Origin: Muscardinus avellanarius
Lineage: Eukaryota > Chordata > Mammalia > Rodentia > Gliridae
Reading direction: 5' to 3'
Assembly: GCA_963383645.1 (NCBI GenBank)
Contig: OY726574.1
Coordinates: forward strand, 56,979,851-57,043,850
Length of the DNA: 64,000 nt
This document shows, piece by piece, positions 24,601 to 35,965 of the stretch. The position numbers and the translations under genes are program-made. The notes under the pieces were generated by a model, which saw only the letters and a list, made by a program, of their open reading frames with translations, was not told where the DNA came from and ran no database searches. Each line of letters opens with the position of its first letter. Position 1 is the stretch's first letter.

Positions 24601-26057
24601 GAGCGCTGTTTTGCTGCCGCTGCTATTTGCACAGGGGACTGGACCCAGCCGCACACTACCACTGAGCTGAGCCCCAGCCCTCTGCGTGTTTATTTTGAGA
24701 TAAGACCTTACTACATTTCCCAGGTTGAACTCAAATTTGGCACCTTCCTGCCTCAGCCACCAAATAGCTAGGATTACCGGTGTTTGCCACTGTACCGGAT
24801 GCAATCACTTATTATCGACAGATGCAATTTTTTGTTTTTGTAGTACCGGGGATTGCGCTGAGGGGCATTCTACCTCCGAGCTACACCTCTCGCCCTATTT
24901 TTTATTTTTATTTTGAAACAGGGTCTTTCTAGGTTGTTGACTCTCACTATTTGCCGAGGCAGTCCAGAAGCCGTGACCCTCTGGTCTTAGCCTCCCAAGT
25001 ACTGGGACTATAGGCAGGTGCCACCATGCCCCACTGAGATATGCGGCTTACAACGACACAGATTTCTCCATGGTCGTGATGTGAATCCCAGGTTCACATT
25101 TAAAGTGGACACTCATTGGCTCTACTCGCCACACTTAGGCTCAGTGCTATAACAGAAGACCACTACGAAACGATTTCGGTAGAAACCTATACACTGAGGT
25201 TAATTTATCCAGCTATGGTTTATTGATGCCTCATCACCTCTCTCTCCTTCCTTCCTTCCTTCCTTCCTTCCTTCTTTCTTTCTTTCTTTCCTTTCCTTTC
25301 CTTTTTTTCCTTTTCTTCTTTTCTTTTCTCTTCCTTTTGTGGCACAGAGGATTGAACCCAGGGGCATTCTACCACTGAGCTATAGTCTTAGCCCTATTTG
25401 TGTGTGTGTGTGTGTGTGTGTGTGGTACTGGGGGTGAAACCCAGGGGCCTTCTACCTCCAAGATATGCTCCTAGACCTATTTTATATTTTACTTGGAAAC
25501 AGGGTTTCACTAAGTTGCTGAGAGCCTCACTAAGTAGCTGAGGCTGGCTTTGAACCTTTGGTGTGATCTACCTGTCTCAGCCTCCCAAATGCTGGGATTA
25601 CAAGCATGCGCCACAACGTCCGGCTTTAGCCCTATTTTTTATTCTTTATTTTGAAACAAGGTCTCACTGAGTTGCAAAGGACCTCACTAAATAGCTGAGG
25701 CTGTCCGTGAACTGTGATCCTCCCTCAGCCTCCCAAATGTTAGGATTACAAGCGTGCACGACCACGGCTGGGTCTATATTTTTATATTTTATTTTATTTT
25801 ATTGGTGGTACTGGGGATGGAACCCTTCTACCTCTGGGCTATACTCCCAGACCTATTTTTTATATTTTTATTTGGGAACAGGGTCTCTGAAGTCAGTGAG
25901 GGGCTTAGAACCTGCGCGATCCTCCTGTCTCGGCCTCCCAAGTGCGGGGATTACAAGCGTGCGCCACCACGCCAGACTATGTTTTTATTTTGAAAAAGGA
26001 TCTAAGTTTCTGAAAGCCTCTCTAAGGCCTAAGCCTGGCCTTGCACCTTCCTATCAA

Positions 26058-26117
<60 letters not shown>

Positions 26118-26140
26118 GTATATATATTTGATCTAATATA
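24601..26140. mobile_element. Minus SINE cluster with a nested type B copy
   Basis: Old minus copies at 24640-24805 and 24835-25035. Unique bases 25040-25245. A TTCC/TTTC run (25250-25330). A minus type A copy at 25336-25770 is split by a type B copy at 25400-25625, whose tail is now a GT run and whose target duplication TTAGCCCTATTT lies at 25388-25399 and 25626-25637. Minus type B 25800-25980, a fragment 25985-26045, then an ATACAT microsatellite (26057-26135). Confidence 0.85.
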
Positions 26141-26660
26141 TATTTGATTAGATCAAAATATATACATTAGTTGAATCCATGGACATAGGAGTCTAGCTGT
26201 ATTTCTAAAGTTTTACTAAGTGTACCAAAACATCTTAAATAACCATCATCTGATAAATGATACTTCTAACCTGCCCATCGTCTTTACTAAGCATCTTACA
26301 CGCTATCGGCCGTTCTGTTAGACATTTTACATAGAATATCCTTTAGTCCTTTCAATTCTATGATATTGCCAACTCTATTCTAGAGATAAGTAAAACCAGC
26401 GCTGGGAGGTATCGTTCAGCGGTAAAGGGCTCGTCCACTATGCACAGGTCCCTGGGGTCCACCCCTAGCACCTCACCAAAAGGAAAATAAAACGTGGTTC
26501 CCAGAAGGTAAGTAACATGCCCAGCATCACGAGCTGTTAGAGAGCAGAATTTGATCTAACTCAGCTGCGTTCTTTCCACTTGGAGACACATGAAAACACT
26601 ATCCTAATAACTGTATTAATTTGCTTTTTTCTGTGCAGTGTTGATGATGGAGTGGAATTG
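26141..26660 (+). mobile_element. ID monomer in unique sequence
   Basis: At 26397-26480 there is a stand-alone ID element: 'ctgggaggtatcgttcagcg' (A box), the middle segment missing from the composite SINEs, then 'ctggggtccacccctagcac' (B box). It resembles a tRNA-Ala-derived ID rather than a functional tRNA gene, since no acceptor stem closes it. The flanks at 26141-26396 and 26481-26660 are unique and unremarkable. Confidence 0.7.
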
Positions 26661-27764
26661 AGCGAGGCGTGGTCGTGCACGCCTGCCATCCCCCGACTCG
26701 AGAGGCCAAGACAGGAGGATCGCAGGTCCCAGGTGAGCCGCAGCAGTTTAACAAAGCCCTCAACGACTCAGCGAGACCGTCACAAAATCTAAAAAAAAAA
26801 AAAAAATTAAAAAGGCTGGGGGATATCTTGGAGGAAGAACGGCCCTGGGTTCAATCCACAGTGCCAAACAGTCAAACAAAACAAAAAACTCCATCAGCGC
26901 ATTTCTGATATGGTAGTATTTGCGCCTCTAGTGATTATTAAATGGTATTTGCTAATTGTACTTGTTTTGCTAATACACGTTAATTTTTTAAAAGGTTGCC
27001 CAAAGCTGTTAAGAGAGACCAATGGGCATGTTTTGAAAGTCTGATAAATCGAAACAACATGGGCACATGCTAAAGATTAATTTGGGATTATTTACATATA
27101 TGGCATTCTGTAAGGAAAAACGTTCGTTTTTTTTTGTTTTTTTTAAGTGCAGAAAAAGGAATGCAACCTATTTCTTGCAAGGGCACATGGGTGGATCTCA
27201 TATTCTCACACACGGCTTTGTTTTCAAATTCTTGAAAGTGCAGAAATTCTTTTAATTTAAAGGTGAGCCCATGGAAAATCGGGACCAGCTGTAGAAAGCC
27301 ATCCAGGAACTCAGTGTGACAGGCACTTTGTGGGTAGACATCACCCCAGGGGGACCTGACCCCTGCTCACCGCTGCTCTGAATTATCAGAGAGCGGCGCT
27401 TTGGTCCCCGCGACACAGGAGAGACGCCTCCAAGGAAATATTTGTGTCCTTAGCTGGTGCTGCCTGCAGGATGCTGAGCCTGGGAAACCCAGCAGCCGGA
27501 GAGAGGCTGGGGGCGTCCCAGGAAGGGTCTGACTTCACTTCCTTACCTAGCAGGACTTGGGAAACAGCCATATCTCCACACACTGTTAGAGGGAACTGGA
27601 AAAAATAGATCACCATGCGAAGGTCACGCAGAGTTTAAGTGAATTTTATTATCTGGCATCCCAACATGTCCTTTTCTATGGATTTGTTTCCGGTCGTAGT
27701 TCATCATTCTGTATTTATGGCATTTTTATTAGGTAACGACATTTCTTCTATTCTCCCCCCCCCC
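26661..27764. other. Old SINE, then about 880 bases of unique sequence
   Basis: A diverged plus SINE spans 26661-26870. The stretch 26875-27764 is non-repetitive. Its second half (27250-27610) is moderately GC-rich and has a donor-like GTAAGGAAG on the minus strand near 27545, which might mark an untranslated CLUL1 exon. This is weak. No protein family was recognised in the frames present. Confidence 0.45.
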
Positions 27765-27974
27765 CCCAGTACTGGGGATGGAACCCAGGGGAATTCTAAC
27801 TCCAAGCCACACCCCCAGCCCTATTTTTTATTCTTTCGTTTTGAAACAGGGTCTCACTAAGTTGCGCAGAGCCTCACTAAGTAGCTGAGGCTGTCCACGA
27901 ACCACGACCCTCTGGTCTCAGCCCTCCTGAATGCTGGAATTACAAGCGTGCACCACCGCCCAGCTTGTTTTTTA

Positions 27975-28014
<40 letters not shown>

Positions 28015-28520
28015 TTGGTGGTACTGGGGTACCTGCGCGATCCTCCTGTCTCCGCCTCCCAAGTGTGGGGATTACAAGTGTGTGCCACCACGCCCAGCTT
28101 ATTTAAAATAAAAAAAAAAAAACAGGGTCTCACTGAGTTGCAAAGGGCCTCACTAAGTAGTGCCCATTTTTTTGTGTGGGTGTGGGTGTGGGTGTGGGTC
28201 TGGGGATGGAGCCCAGAGGCATTTGACCCCCAAATTACACCCCCTGCCCAATTTTTTATTCTTTATTTTGAAACAGGGTCTTACTGAGTTGCGAAGAGCC
28301 TCACTAAGAAGCTGAGGCTGTCCGCAAACTGCGATCCCCAGGTCCCAGCCTCCCGAATGCTGGGATTACCAGCGTGCCACCACACCCAGCCCCCCCCCCT
28401 TTTTTTTTTTTGAGACAGGGTTTTACTAAGTAGCCGAAGCTGGCCACAAACCTGTTATCCTCCTATCTCAACCTCCCAAGTACTGCCATCACCAGCGTGC
28501 ACCCCCACGCCCGGCTAGAA
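27765..28520 (-). mobile_element. Minus SINE cluster
   Basis: Minus copies at 27765-27960, an ATT run (about 27975-28013), 28015-28100 (short type B), 28120-28165, 28190-28390 (type C with a TGTGGG run in the tail) and 28410-28520. Confidence 0.85.
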
Positions 28521-29286
28521 ACCCTGTTCTTGAAGCAGGTAAAAAGCCTTATTAGTATTTCCGTCTTCAATGTCCTGAGGGAATCCCCAGGGGCAGAGTG
28601 CAGAGCATCCATTCCGCGGGGAGAGGTCCCTGCTTTGAGAGCAGGCAGAGCCCGAGTACCACTTCTCAAGGAGCAGTAAATCCTGCGCTCTCCTTAAACT
28701 GTGGGTAAAGAACCGACCTTCCCGACCATGCTCTCCGTCGGCCCAAGAATTCCACGCACTGTGTTGAGATTGGATGTCAGAGGGATGCTTTCTCTTGCTG
28801 GTTTTCACCAATGATTTGTGCCAGTGGCTGCCTCCTGCATCCCCCCCACCCCCTCCTCTGGATGTTTTGGGAAAGCAGGGAATGAACGGGACCAGCGGGG
28901 AGGTTGTCTGAGGCTTGCTGGCAGCCTCTCAAGCGGCCAACAGTATTTCCATTTTCCCTGGAAGAACAGGGAGCGACTTTGTTCTGCCCACGCCGGAGGC
29001 AGGACGCGGAGCTGCCTTCCTCTGGCTCTGCGGAGAGATGTGCAGCCGCCAGGGGAGTCTGAGCCAGGGCAGTCTCTGGGTGCCGAGCCCCGGTGGTCCC
29101 TCGCCTGTCAGGAGATGCGCTGCCCCCCTGCGCCCCGCAGCAGCGGCTGGACCGCGGAGCCCACAAACCGCAGCGGTTTCCCTCCAGCTAAGGGTCCGTG
29201 GTTGTCAGGAAGGAGCGTGGGCCTACCGTGATGAGAACACCTAATTTTTCAAAAGCCAGAAATATGGATTTTATGTGAATCCCTGA

Positions 29287-29290
<4 letters not shown>
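28521..29290. other. Unique GC-rich sequence between CLUL1 and CETN1
   Basis: About 770 bases with no SINE. Frames on both strands overlap heavily (28818-29231 plus, 28777-29166 minus, 28515-28811 minus) and no domain or family is recognisable. It could hold the CLUL1 promoter or 5' exon, since such an exon must lie above 11871, but no direct sign was found. Confidence 0.45.
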
Positions 29291-29322
<32 letters not shown>

Positions 29323-30801
29323 TACTGGGGATGGAACCCAGGGGCATTCTACCTCCGAGCTACACCTCCAGCCCTATTTTTTATTCTTTATTTTGAAACA
29401 GGGTCTCACTGAGTTGCAGAGGGCCTAAGTAGCTGAGGCTGTCCACGAACCCTGATCCTCCTGTCTCAGCCTCCTGAATGCTGGGATTATAAGCGTGCAC
29501 CACCACACCTGGTTACGTTTTTTTTAAATATTATCATTATTATTGGTACATTGTAGTCATGCATCTTAATGAAGTACAAGATGGAGACCCTATTTCAAAA
29601 TAAAAACTTAGCTGTTTTTTCCTCTTCTGGAGACTGCATGTAGAGGCACTCGGAATGGGCCGGCATTTGTCTTCTCGCCATAGCTCTCCTGCAATACAGC
29701 CCATGATGTAACAGGCGGTCCAGAGCTCCTGGCAACAGAATCCTTAAGGTTTATACTAAGAAGGTGGGGAAGCACCAGACCGGCTGGTGGGCTCGTGCCA
29801 TGACACCTGAGGTTCCTATGTGATTGTCTAATACAAAAAACGTGTCAGCAGGGCCTGGGGCTTCCCTGCTGACTGTGTCTGCGACAGGGTCAAGCGTGCT
29901 TTCCGTAGTGATGAGCAAAACATCGCTGTGAAAGTGTTGAAGGCCCAGGCACAGAGCCAGAAAGCTAAGTAAAGGAAGCTTCTTTGAATAATAAAAAAAT
30001 AGGCCAGGCGTGGTGGCGCATGCTTGTAATCCCCACGCTTGGGAGGCAGAGACAGGAGGATCGCGCAGGGTCGAAGCCAGCCGCACGCGCTGGCTTAGGA
30101 GACCCTGTTTCCAAAAATGAAAATGTAAAAATAGGTCTGGGAGTGTAGCCCGGAGGTAGAAGGGCTTCCAGGAACCCCAGTACCACCAAAAATAAAATAA
30201 AAATAAAAAATAAAAAAATAAGCCGGGCGTGGTGGTGCACATTTGTAATCCCAGTACTTGAGAGGCTGAGACAAGTGGATCGCAAATTCGAAGCCAGCCT
30301 CAGCAGCTTAGTGAGGCTCTCAGCAACTGAGTGAGACCCTGTTTCCAAATAAAATGTGAAATAGATCTGGAGGTGTAGCTTGGAGGAAGAAGGCCCCTGG
30401 GTTCCATCCCCAGGACCACACAAAATAAAAATAAATATGTAAAAATAAAAATTTAAAAAATAGGGCGTGAGGGTGTAGCTCAGAGGTAGAATGCCCCTGG
30501 GTTCAGTCACCCCCAAGAAAACAACAAAAAAGGCAAGACTCTGCTGGGCGTGGTGGTGCAGGCTTGTAATCCCAGTATGTGGGAGGCTGAGAAAGATCGC
30601 AGGTTCGCGGACAGCCTCAGCTACTCAGTGAGGCCCTCTGCAACTCAGTGAGGCCCTGTTTCAAAATAAAGAATAAAAAATAGGACTGGGGGTGTAGCTC
30701 CATCCGAGGTAGAATGCCACTGGGAGGAAAATAAAAAGAAATGACTTTGCTGTCCTGCCAGATTCTGCCTTATCACCTAGCACTGACTTGAATTTTATTA
30801 C

Positions 30802-30836
<35 letters not shown>

Positions 30837-31800
30837 AATTTTGGTGGTACTGGGGATGGAACCCAGGGCCTTCCACCTCCGGGCTACACTCCCAGACCTA
30901 TTTTATATTTTATTTGGAAACAGGGTCTCTTAAGCCAGCTGAGGCTGGCTTTGAACCTGCGCGATCCTCCTGTCTCCGCCTCCCAAGCGCGGGGATTACA
31001 AGGTGCGCCACCACGCCCGGCCGCACTGGCTAGAATTTAAAGAATGATATACCTAAAGCGAGATCCCGGCAGACCACTAAAGGAGCGAGAGAGTGCCACA
31101 GTTCTGTTCGACTCAAGCTCTCCCGTCCTCACCTTGGTTAAGGTGGCACCAGCGCAAGGCCAGTGGTGGGTGGGCACAGTGCCGGGGCCTTTAATTAACC
31201 TAAGGTCTTCAAGGACTGCTTTTTTTTTTTTAATACTGGGGATGGAACCCAGGGGCATTGTACCTCTAAGCTACACCCCCAGCCCTAATTTTCATTCTTT
31301 ATTTTATTTTATTTTATTTTTGGTGGTGGTGGTACTGGGAGTGGAACCCAGGGGCTTTCTACCTCCAGGCTCATTCTTTATTTTGAAACAGGGTCTTACC
31401 AAGTTGCGGAGGGCCTCTCTAAGTAGCTGAGGCTGTCCGTGATCTGTGATCTTCCTGTCTCAGCCACCTATAAACTGGGATCACAAATGTGCACTCTTAA
31501 TCCAACGTCCAGACTCACGCGGAGCCGGGTGTGGTGGTGCACACTTGCCATCCCAGCATATGGGAGTCTGATACAGGAGGATGCGGGTTCGTAGACAGCC
31601 TCAGCTATTAGGGAGGCCCTCTGCAACTCAGTGAGACCCTGTTTCAAAAATAAAGAATATAAAATAGAGCTGGGGGTGGGGGGTGTAGCTTGGAGGTAGA
31701 ATGCCCCCGGGGTTCAATCTCCAATACCTCGATAGAGGACTGTAGCTCAGAGGCCAAGTGCCCCTGGGCTCCATCCCCAGTACAAAAAGACAAATCAAAA
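29291..31800. mobile_element. SINE cluster between CLUL1 and CETN1
   Basis: A GT run and minus SINE (29291-29515), an L1 3'-end scrap (29540-29585), and unique sequence 29590-29998. Plus type B2 30002-30190, plus type B 30222-30425, ID half 30465-30525, plus 30543-30730, an ATT run, minus type B 30842-31020, and unique bases 31025-31225. Minus halves 31230-31290, 31320-31375 and 31376-31490, then plus 31522-31720 and ID half 31735-31785. The last two end about 100 bases from the CETN1 3' duplication. Confidence 0.8.
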
Positions 31801-31884
31801 CTCGGGTTTTGTTTAAAGGTATCTTTAAAGCTCTATAGCAGATCCGGAGGTGGGGGCGCAGCGCGGGGGGGGGGGGAGGCCGGC

Positions 31885-31938
31885 GGAGGCTCAGTAGAGG
31901 CTGGCCTTCTTGGAGGCTCAGTAGAGGCTGGTCTTCTT
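31885..31938 (-). repeat. 27-bp tandem duplication at the CETN1 3' end
   Basis: Two copies, 31912-31938 and 31885-31911, differ by one base. The first encodes KKTSLY, the stop and two more codons. The second repeats this just after the stop, in frame, as KKASLY and a second TGA. Readthrough of the first stop would therefore add eight residues ending SLY. Confidence 0.9.
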
Positions 31939-32436
31939 CATGATCCTCAGGAACTCCTCCTCGCTCACCTCGCCGTCGCCGTCGCGGTCCGCCTCGTCGA
32001 TCATCTCCTGCAGCTCCTCGTCCGTCAGGTTCTCCCCCAGCTCGGCCGACACGCGCTTGAGGTTCCTGAAGGAGATCTTGCCCGTCTCGTCGTCGTCGAA
32101 GAGCCGGAAGGCCTTCAGGATCTCCTCCTTGCTGTCCTTCTCCGACATCTTCTGCGTCATGGCGGCCAGGAAGTCGTTGAAGCTGATGTTCCCCGTGCCC
32201 TCCTTGTCCACCTCGGCGATCATCTTCTTCAGCTCCTCCTTGCGGGGCTCGAAGCCCAGCGCCCGCATGGCCACCTTCAGCTCCTTCACGTCGATCGTGC
32301 CGCTGCCGTTGGTGTCGAAGAGGTCGAAGGCCTCGCGCACCTCCTGCTTCTGGTCCTCGGTGAGCTCGGGCTTCGGGCCCGCCTTCTTCTTCTGGCTGGT
32401 GGAGGCCGACGTGGGCCTCTTGAAGCTGGAGGCCAT
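31918..32436 (-). CDS. CETN1: Centrin-1 (CETN1), intronless
   Basis: A single uninterrupted frame of 172 codons, the exact length of mammalian centrin-1. Centrins are Ca2+-binding EF-hand proteins of centrioles, basal bodies and the photoreceptor connecting cilium; CETN1 is the testis-enriched retrocopy of CETN2. The four EF-hand loops are [12 protein letters not shown] (41-52), [12 protein letters not shown] (77-88), [12 protein letters not shown] (104-115) and [12 protein letters not shown] (140-151). Loops 1 and 4 have full Ca2+ ligands; loops 2 and 3 lack the usual final Glu, as is normal for CETN1. The C-terminus is KKTSLY. The basic start [18 protein letters not shown] is closer to CETN1 than CETN2. 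The frame stays open upstream to an ATG at 32553, but the family start at 32436 is chosen. No intron, frameshift or stop is present, and CLUL1 follows on the same strand as in human. Confidence 0.96.
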   Translation of the reverse strand: MASSFKRPTSASTSQKKKAGPKPELTEDQKQEVREAFDLFDTNGSGTIDVKELKVAMRALGFEPRKEELKKMIAEVDKEGTGNISFNDFLAAMTQKMSEKDSKEEILKAFRLFDDDETGKISFRNLKRVSAELGENLTDEELQEMIDEADRDGDGEVSEEEFLRIMKKTSLY

Positions 32437-32448
32437 GGCGTCGCGGCT

Positions 32449-32462
32449 GTTACCTTGGCAAC
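32449..32462 (-). promoter_or_regulatory. RFX X-box of CETN1
   Basis: The minus strand reads GTTGCCAAGGTAAC, a perfect fit to the RFX X-box GTNRCC-N2-RGYAAC. It lies 12 bases upstream of the CETN1 ATG. RFX factors (RFX2 in spermatids, RFX3 in ciliated cells) drive centriole and cilium genes, so the site fits the gene. Confidence 0.8.
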
Positions 32463-32469
32463 GCCGCAG

Positions 32470-32481
32470 CGCGCATGCGCA
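32470..32481. promoter_or_regulatory. NRF1 palindrome upstream of CETN1
   Basis: CGCGCATGCGCA matches the NRF1 consensus YGCGCAYGCGCR. It sits 7 bases beyond the X-box in the CpG island, which has no TATA box. Confidence 0.75.
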
Positions 32482-32650
32482 GGGCCACCCGAGGGGGCGC
32501 GGCGAGCCGGTGCACCTGCCGGTCGCCCCCCGCGCCCGCTGCCCCTGCCTCACCCGGAGCCCAGGGATGGACCCGGCACCCCACCGCCCCCACCTGGAGC
32601 CTGGTGGTGCCCTCCACCCCAGTGCCCAGCTCCCCGGGGCCCCCAGGGCT

Positions 32651-34084
32651 GCGCCACCCTATTTCCACCCACACCCCCCTCTCCCCAGCCACATGACAGT
32701 CTCCTGGAATTGATGCCCGAGCCAGCAAGACCCGCCATAGCTACAGGTGTCTTCTATATAACGCATTGGCTTTTGCTGTTTGACCCAGCCTTTGAATCCA
32801 CAGCATCACCTTATAGATTTATTTGGAAGTTTTTCCCTTCTTTTCTATACTCATTAAAAAAGAAAGAAAGAAAGAAAGAAAGAAACCGGGCGTGGTGGCG
32901 CACGCTTGTCATACCAGCATTCGGGAGGCTGAGACCTGGAGGATCGCGGTTCGCAGACAGCCTCAGCTACTCAGTGAGGCCCTCTGCAACTCAGTGAGAC
33001 CCGGTTTCAAAATAAAGAATAAAAAAAGTAGGGCAGGGGGTGGAGCTTGGAGGTCGCATGCCCCCCAAACCCGCAAAAATAAAATAAAATAAAATAATAA
33101 TAAAAATAAAAGAATTATTGGTTTAAGGTTACCTGAGGGCAAATTTAGGATAATCAGGCTGGGCGCAGTGGCACAGGTCTGGGATCCGGTACTTGGGAGG
33201 CTGAGAAGGGAGGATTGCAGGTGCAAGGCCAGCCTTGGCAAGTTAGCAAGGCAGTCAGCGACTTAGCAAGACCCCGTTTCAAAATAAAAATAAAATAAGG
33301 CTGGGGGTGTATCTCGGATGTAGAATGTCCGGGGCTCAATCCCCAGCCCTCCCCACCACACACACTAACACACCATAGGCTGGGGCGGAGTTCAGAGGTC
33401 GAACAACCCTGGGTTCGATCCCTACTACCACCCCCCCCAAAAATAGCACAATAATCAAAACTGACCTTGATCGCTTGGCATTAAATGAGGGAAAGGAGAA
33501 GGAAGGGAGAATATTAAGAGTCATACCATGTGTTCAGCTCAACACAAATGGAAAGCAGATAAATGGAAAAAGTTATGTATAAAATGTGTAGACATTGGTC
33601 TCCTGACATTACACTCAAACAACCATAATACAGCTTTTCTGGCACGTTCTCAAATACGAAATGTAATATCCAAGCGTGCGCTTTACTTCAGCGTTTCACT
33701 CTGACATGCTCAGGATAATTGCCCTAGAGTAACGGCCCTAATTTCATGTGCTTGGGTTTTGATTGGGAGGGAGGGGAGTTGGAATCCTGCGCTGTGGTGA
33801 TTTTGATTTTGAAGCCCCAGCAGCATTCCCGCTTTCTCTGTTATCGTTCAATCAGGACTGCACTGACACGTACGTTCTAGTACCTCTCCTGTGACAGAGG
33901 AGGAAGGAGGTGATGCGGGCGTGCTGGAACCCCAAATTGCCTGCCAATAAAGGGGCGCTTCTGCAAACCAAAGGGGCAAGAGAAACATAGATGTTCTTTA
34001 AAGGAAAGCTTAGAAAAAGGTTTCCGAGTACGACCATAAAGGAATTCTCACTACAGTTACTCTGTATTTCCTTAAACAGCTTAT

Positions 34085-34119
<35 letters not shown>
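32651..34119. mobile_element. CETN1 upstream flank: SINEs and unique sequence
   Basis: Unique bases at 32651-32860, a GAAA run, a plus type C copy 32885-33080, plus 33158-33350 and an ID half 33377-33440. The stretch 33445-34085 is unique, AT-rich and featureless. It ends in a long T run, the tail of the next SINE. Confidence 0.75.
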
Positions 34120-34123
<4 letters not shown>

Positions 34124-35965
34124 AGGTCTGGGGATGGAACCCAGAGGCATTCGACCTCCAGCCACACCCCCTGCCCTATTTTTATTCTTTATTTTGAAAC
34201 CGGGTCTCACTGAGTTGCAGAGGGCCTCACTAAGTAGCTGAGGCTGTCCACGAACCGCGATCCTCCAGTCTCAGCCTCCCTAATGCTGGGATGACAAGCG
34301 TGCGCCACCACACCCGGCTATTATTTTACTTTTTTAAAAAAATGTTTTTGCAGCCGGGCGAGGTGGCACACGCTTGTAATCCCCACGCTTGGGAGGCAGA
34401 GACAGGAGGATTGCGCAGATTTGAAGCCAGCCGCGCTGGCTTAAGAGACCCTGTTTCCAGTAGGTCTGAGAGTATAGCCTGGAGGTAGAAAGCCTCTGGT
34501 TTCCATCCCCAGTACCACCAAAAAAAAAAAGTTTTTTCTGGTGGGGATTGAAGTCAGGGTCATTCTACCTCTGAGCTACACCCCCAGCACTACGTTTCTA
34601 ATTTGAAAACAGGGTTCTTAAATTGCTGAGAGCCTTGCTAGTGTGCTGAGGCTGGCTTTGAACCTGTGATCCTCCTGCCTCAGGAACTGGGGTTACAGGC
34701 TTGGGCCACCATGCCAGGCAAACAGTTTACTTTAAAAGTACCTGAATTTGAGCCGGGCATGGTGACGCACATTTGTAATCCCAGCAATAGAGGCTGAGAC
34801 CGGAGGATTGCGGCTCGTGGAGAGCCTTACTTACTGAGGCCCTCTGCAACTCAGTGAGACCCAGTTACAAAATAAAGAATAATAGGCCGGGCGTGGTGGC
34901 GCATGCTTGTAATCCCCGCGCTTGGGAGGCAGAGACAGGAGGATCGCGCAGGTTCGAAGCCAGCCGCGCGCGCTGGCTTAGGAGACCCTGTTTCCAAATA
35001 TAAAAAATGTAAAAAGAGGTCTGGGAGTGTAGCCCGGAGGTAGAAGGGCTTCCAGGAACCCCAGTACCACCAAAAAAAAAAGTAAATAAAAAAAAAAAAG
35101 AATAATTGCAAATTGTGGCCTCAGCTACTTAGTGAGTTCTCTTTGCAACTCAGTGAGACCCTGTTTCAAAATAAAGAATAAAAAATGTAGGGCTGAGGGT
35201 GTCACTCGGAGGTAGAATGTCCCTGGGTTCCATCCCCAGTACCCCCTCCAAAAAAAAAAATAATAATAATATAGCAAAGCCGGGCATGGTGGCTCACGCT
35301 TGTAATTCTAGTACTTGGGAGGGTGAGGTAGGTTCGAGGACAGCCTCAGCAACGTAGCAAGGCTCAGTAAGTCTAGAAAGACCATGCTTCAAAAAACAAG
35401 CCAGAGCCGGGCATGGTGGCGCACGCTTGTAATCCCCGCGCTTGGGAGGCTGAGACAGGAGGATCGCACGGGTTCGAAGCTAGCCCCAGCTACTCAGTGA
35501 GGCTTCCAGCAACTTAGTGAGACCCTGTTTCCAAATAAAATATAAAAAAAGGTCTGGGAGTATAGCTCGGAGGTAGAAAGCCTCTGGGTTCCACCCCCAG
35601 TACCACCAAAAAATAATAATAATAATAATAAGCCAGGTGGCCGGGTGTGGTGGCACACGCTTGTAATCCAGCATTCGGGAGGCTGAGACCGGAGGATCGC
35701 GGTTCGCGGACAGCCTCAGTACTTAGTGAGGCCCTCTGCAACTCAGACCCGGTTTCAAAATAAAGAATAAAAAATTGGGCAGGGGGTGTAGCTCGGAGGT
35801 CAAATGCCCCTGGGTTCCATCCCCAGACCCACAAAAAAATAAAAAGAAAGAAAAAAAAAGCCGGGTGTGGTGGTGCACACCTGTAATCCTAGTACTTGGA
35901 GGGTGAGATGGGAGGGAGGATTGCAGGTTTAAGGACAGCCGCGGCAAGTACTGAGACTCTCATCA
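34120..35965. mobile_element. Dense SINE cluster including two type B2 copies
   Basis: Minus type C 34120-34320, plus B2 34353-34525, minus 34530-34725, plus 34750-34880 (B1 half), plus B2 34884-35080 (with the longest hairpin, GCCAGCCGCGCGCGCTGGC), plus 35100-35255 (5' truncated), 35278-35400, 35405-35610 (type B), 35640-35835 (type C) and 35860-35960. Confidence 0.85.

Larger units (their letters stand above)
31850..32650. promoter_or_regulatory. CpG-rich island over CETN1
   Basis: GC- and CpG-dense block covering the CETN1 coding exon and about 200 bases upstream, free of SINEs. Many GCG/CGC words run on both strands, in contrast with the AT-rich flanks. No TATA box lies within 100 bases of the start codon. 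Confidence 0.7.

Noticed and set aside
26397..26480. tRNA gene
   Set aside because: A and B boxes are present but no cloverleaf or acceptor stem; it is an ID element. The many ID halves were rejected for the same reason.
28521..29290. Overlapping 100-137 codon frames on both strands
   Set aside because: No homology recognised; frames overlap on both strands in GC-rich DNA.
31690..32997. 435-codon plus-strand open frame (and a 257-codon one at 31940-32713)
   Set aside because: It is the antisense of CETN1 and its CpG-rich promoter, then a SINE. Leu/Arg/Pro-rich composition is the expected shadow of acidic EF-hand codons.
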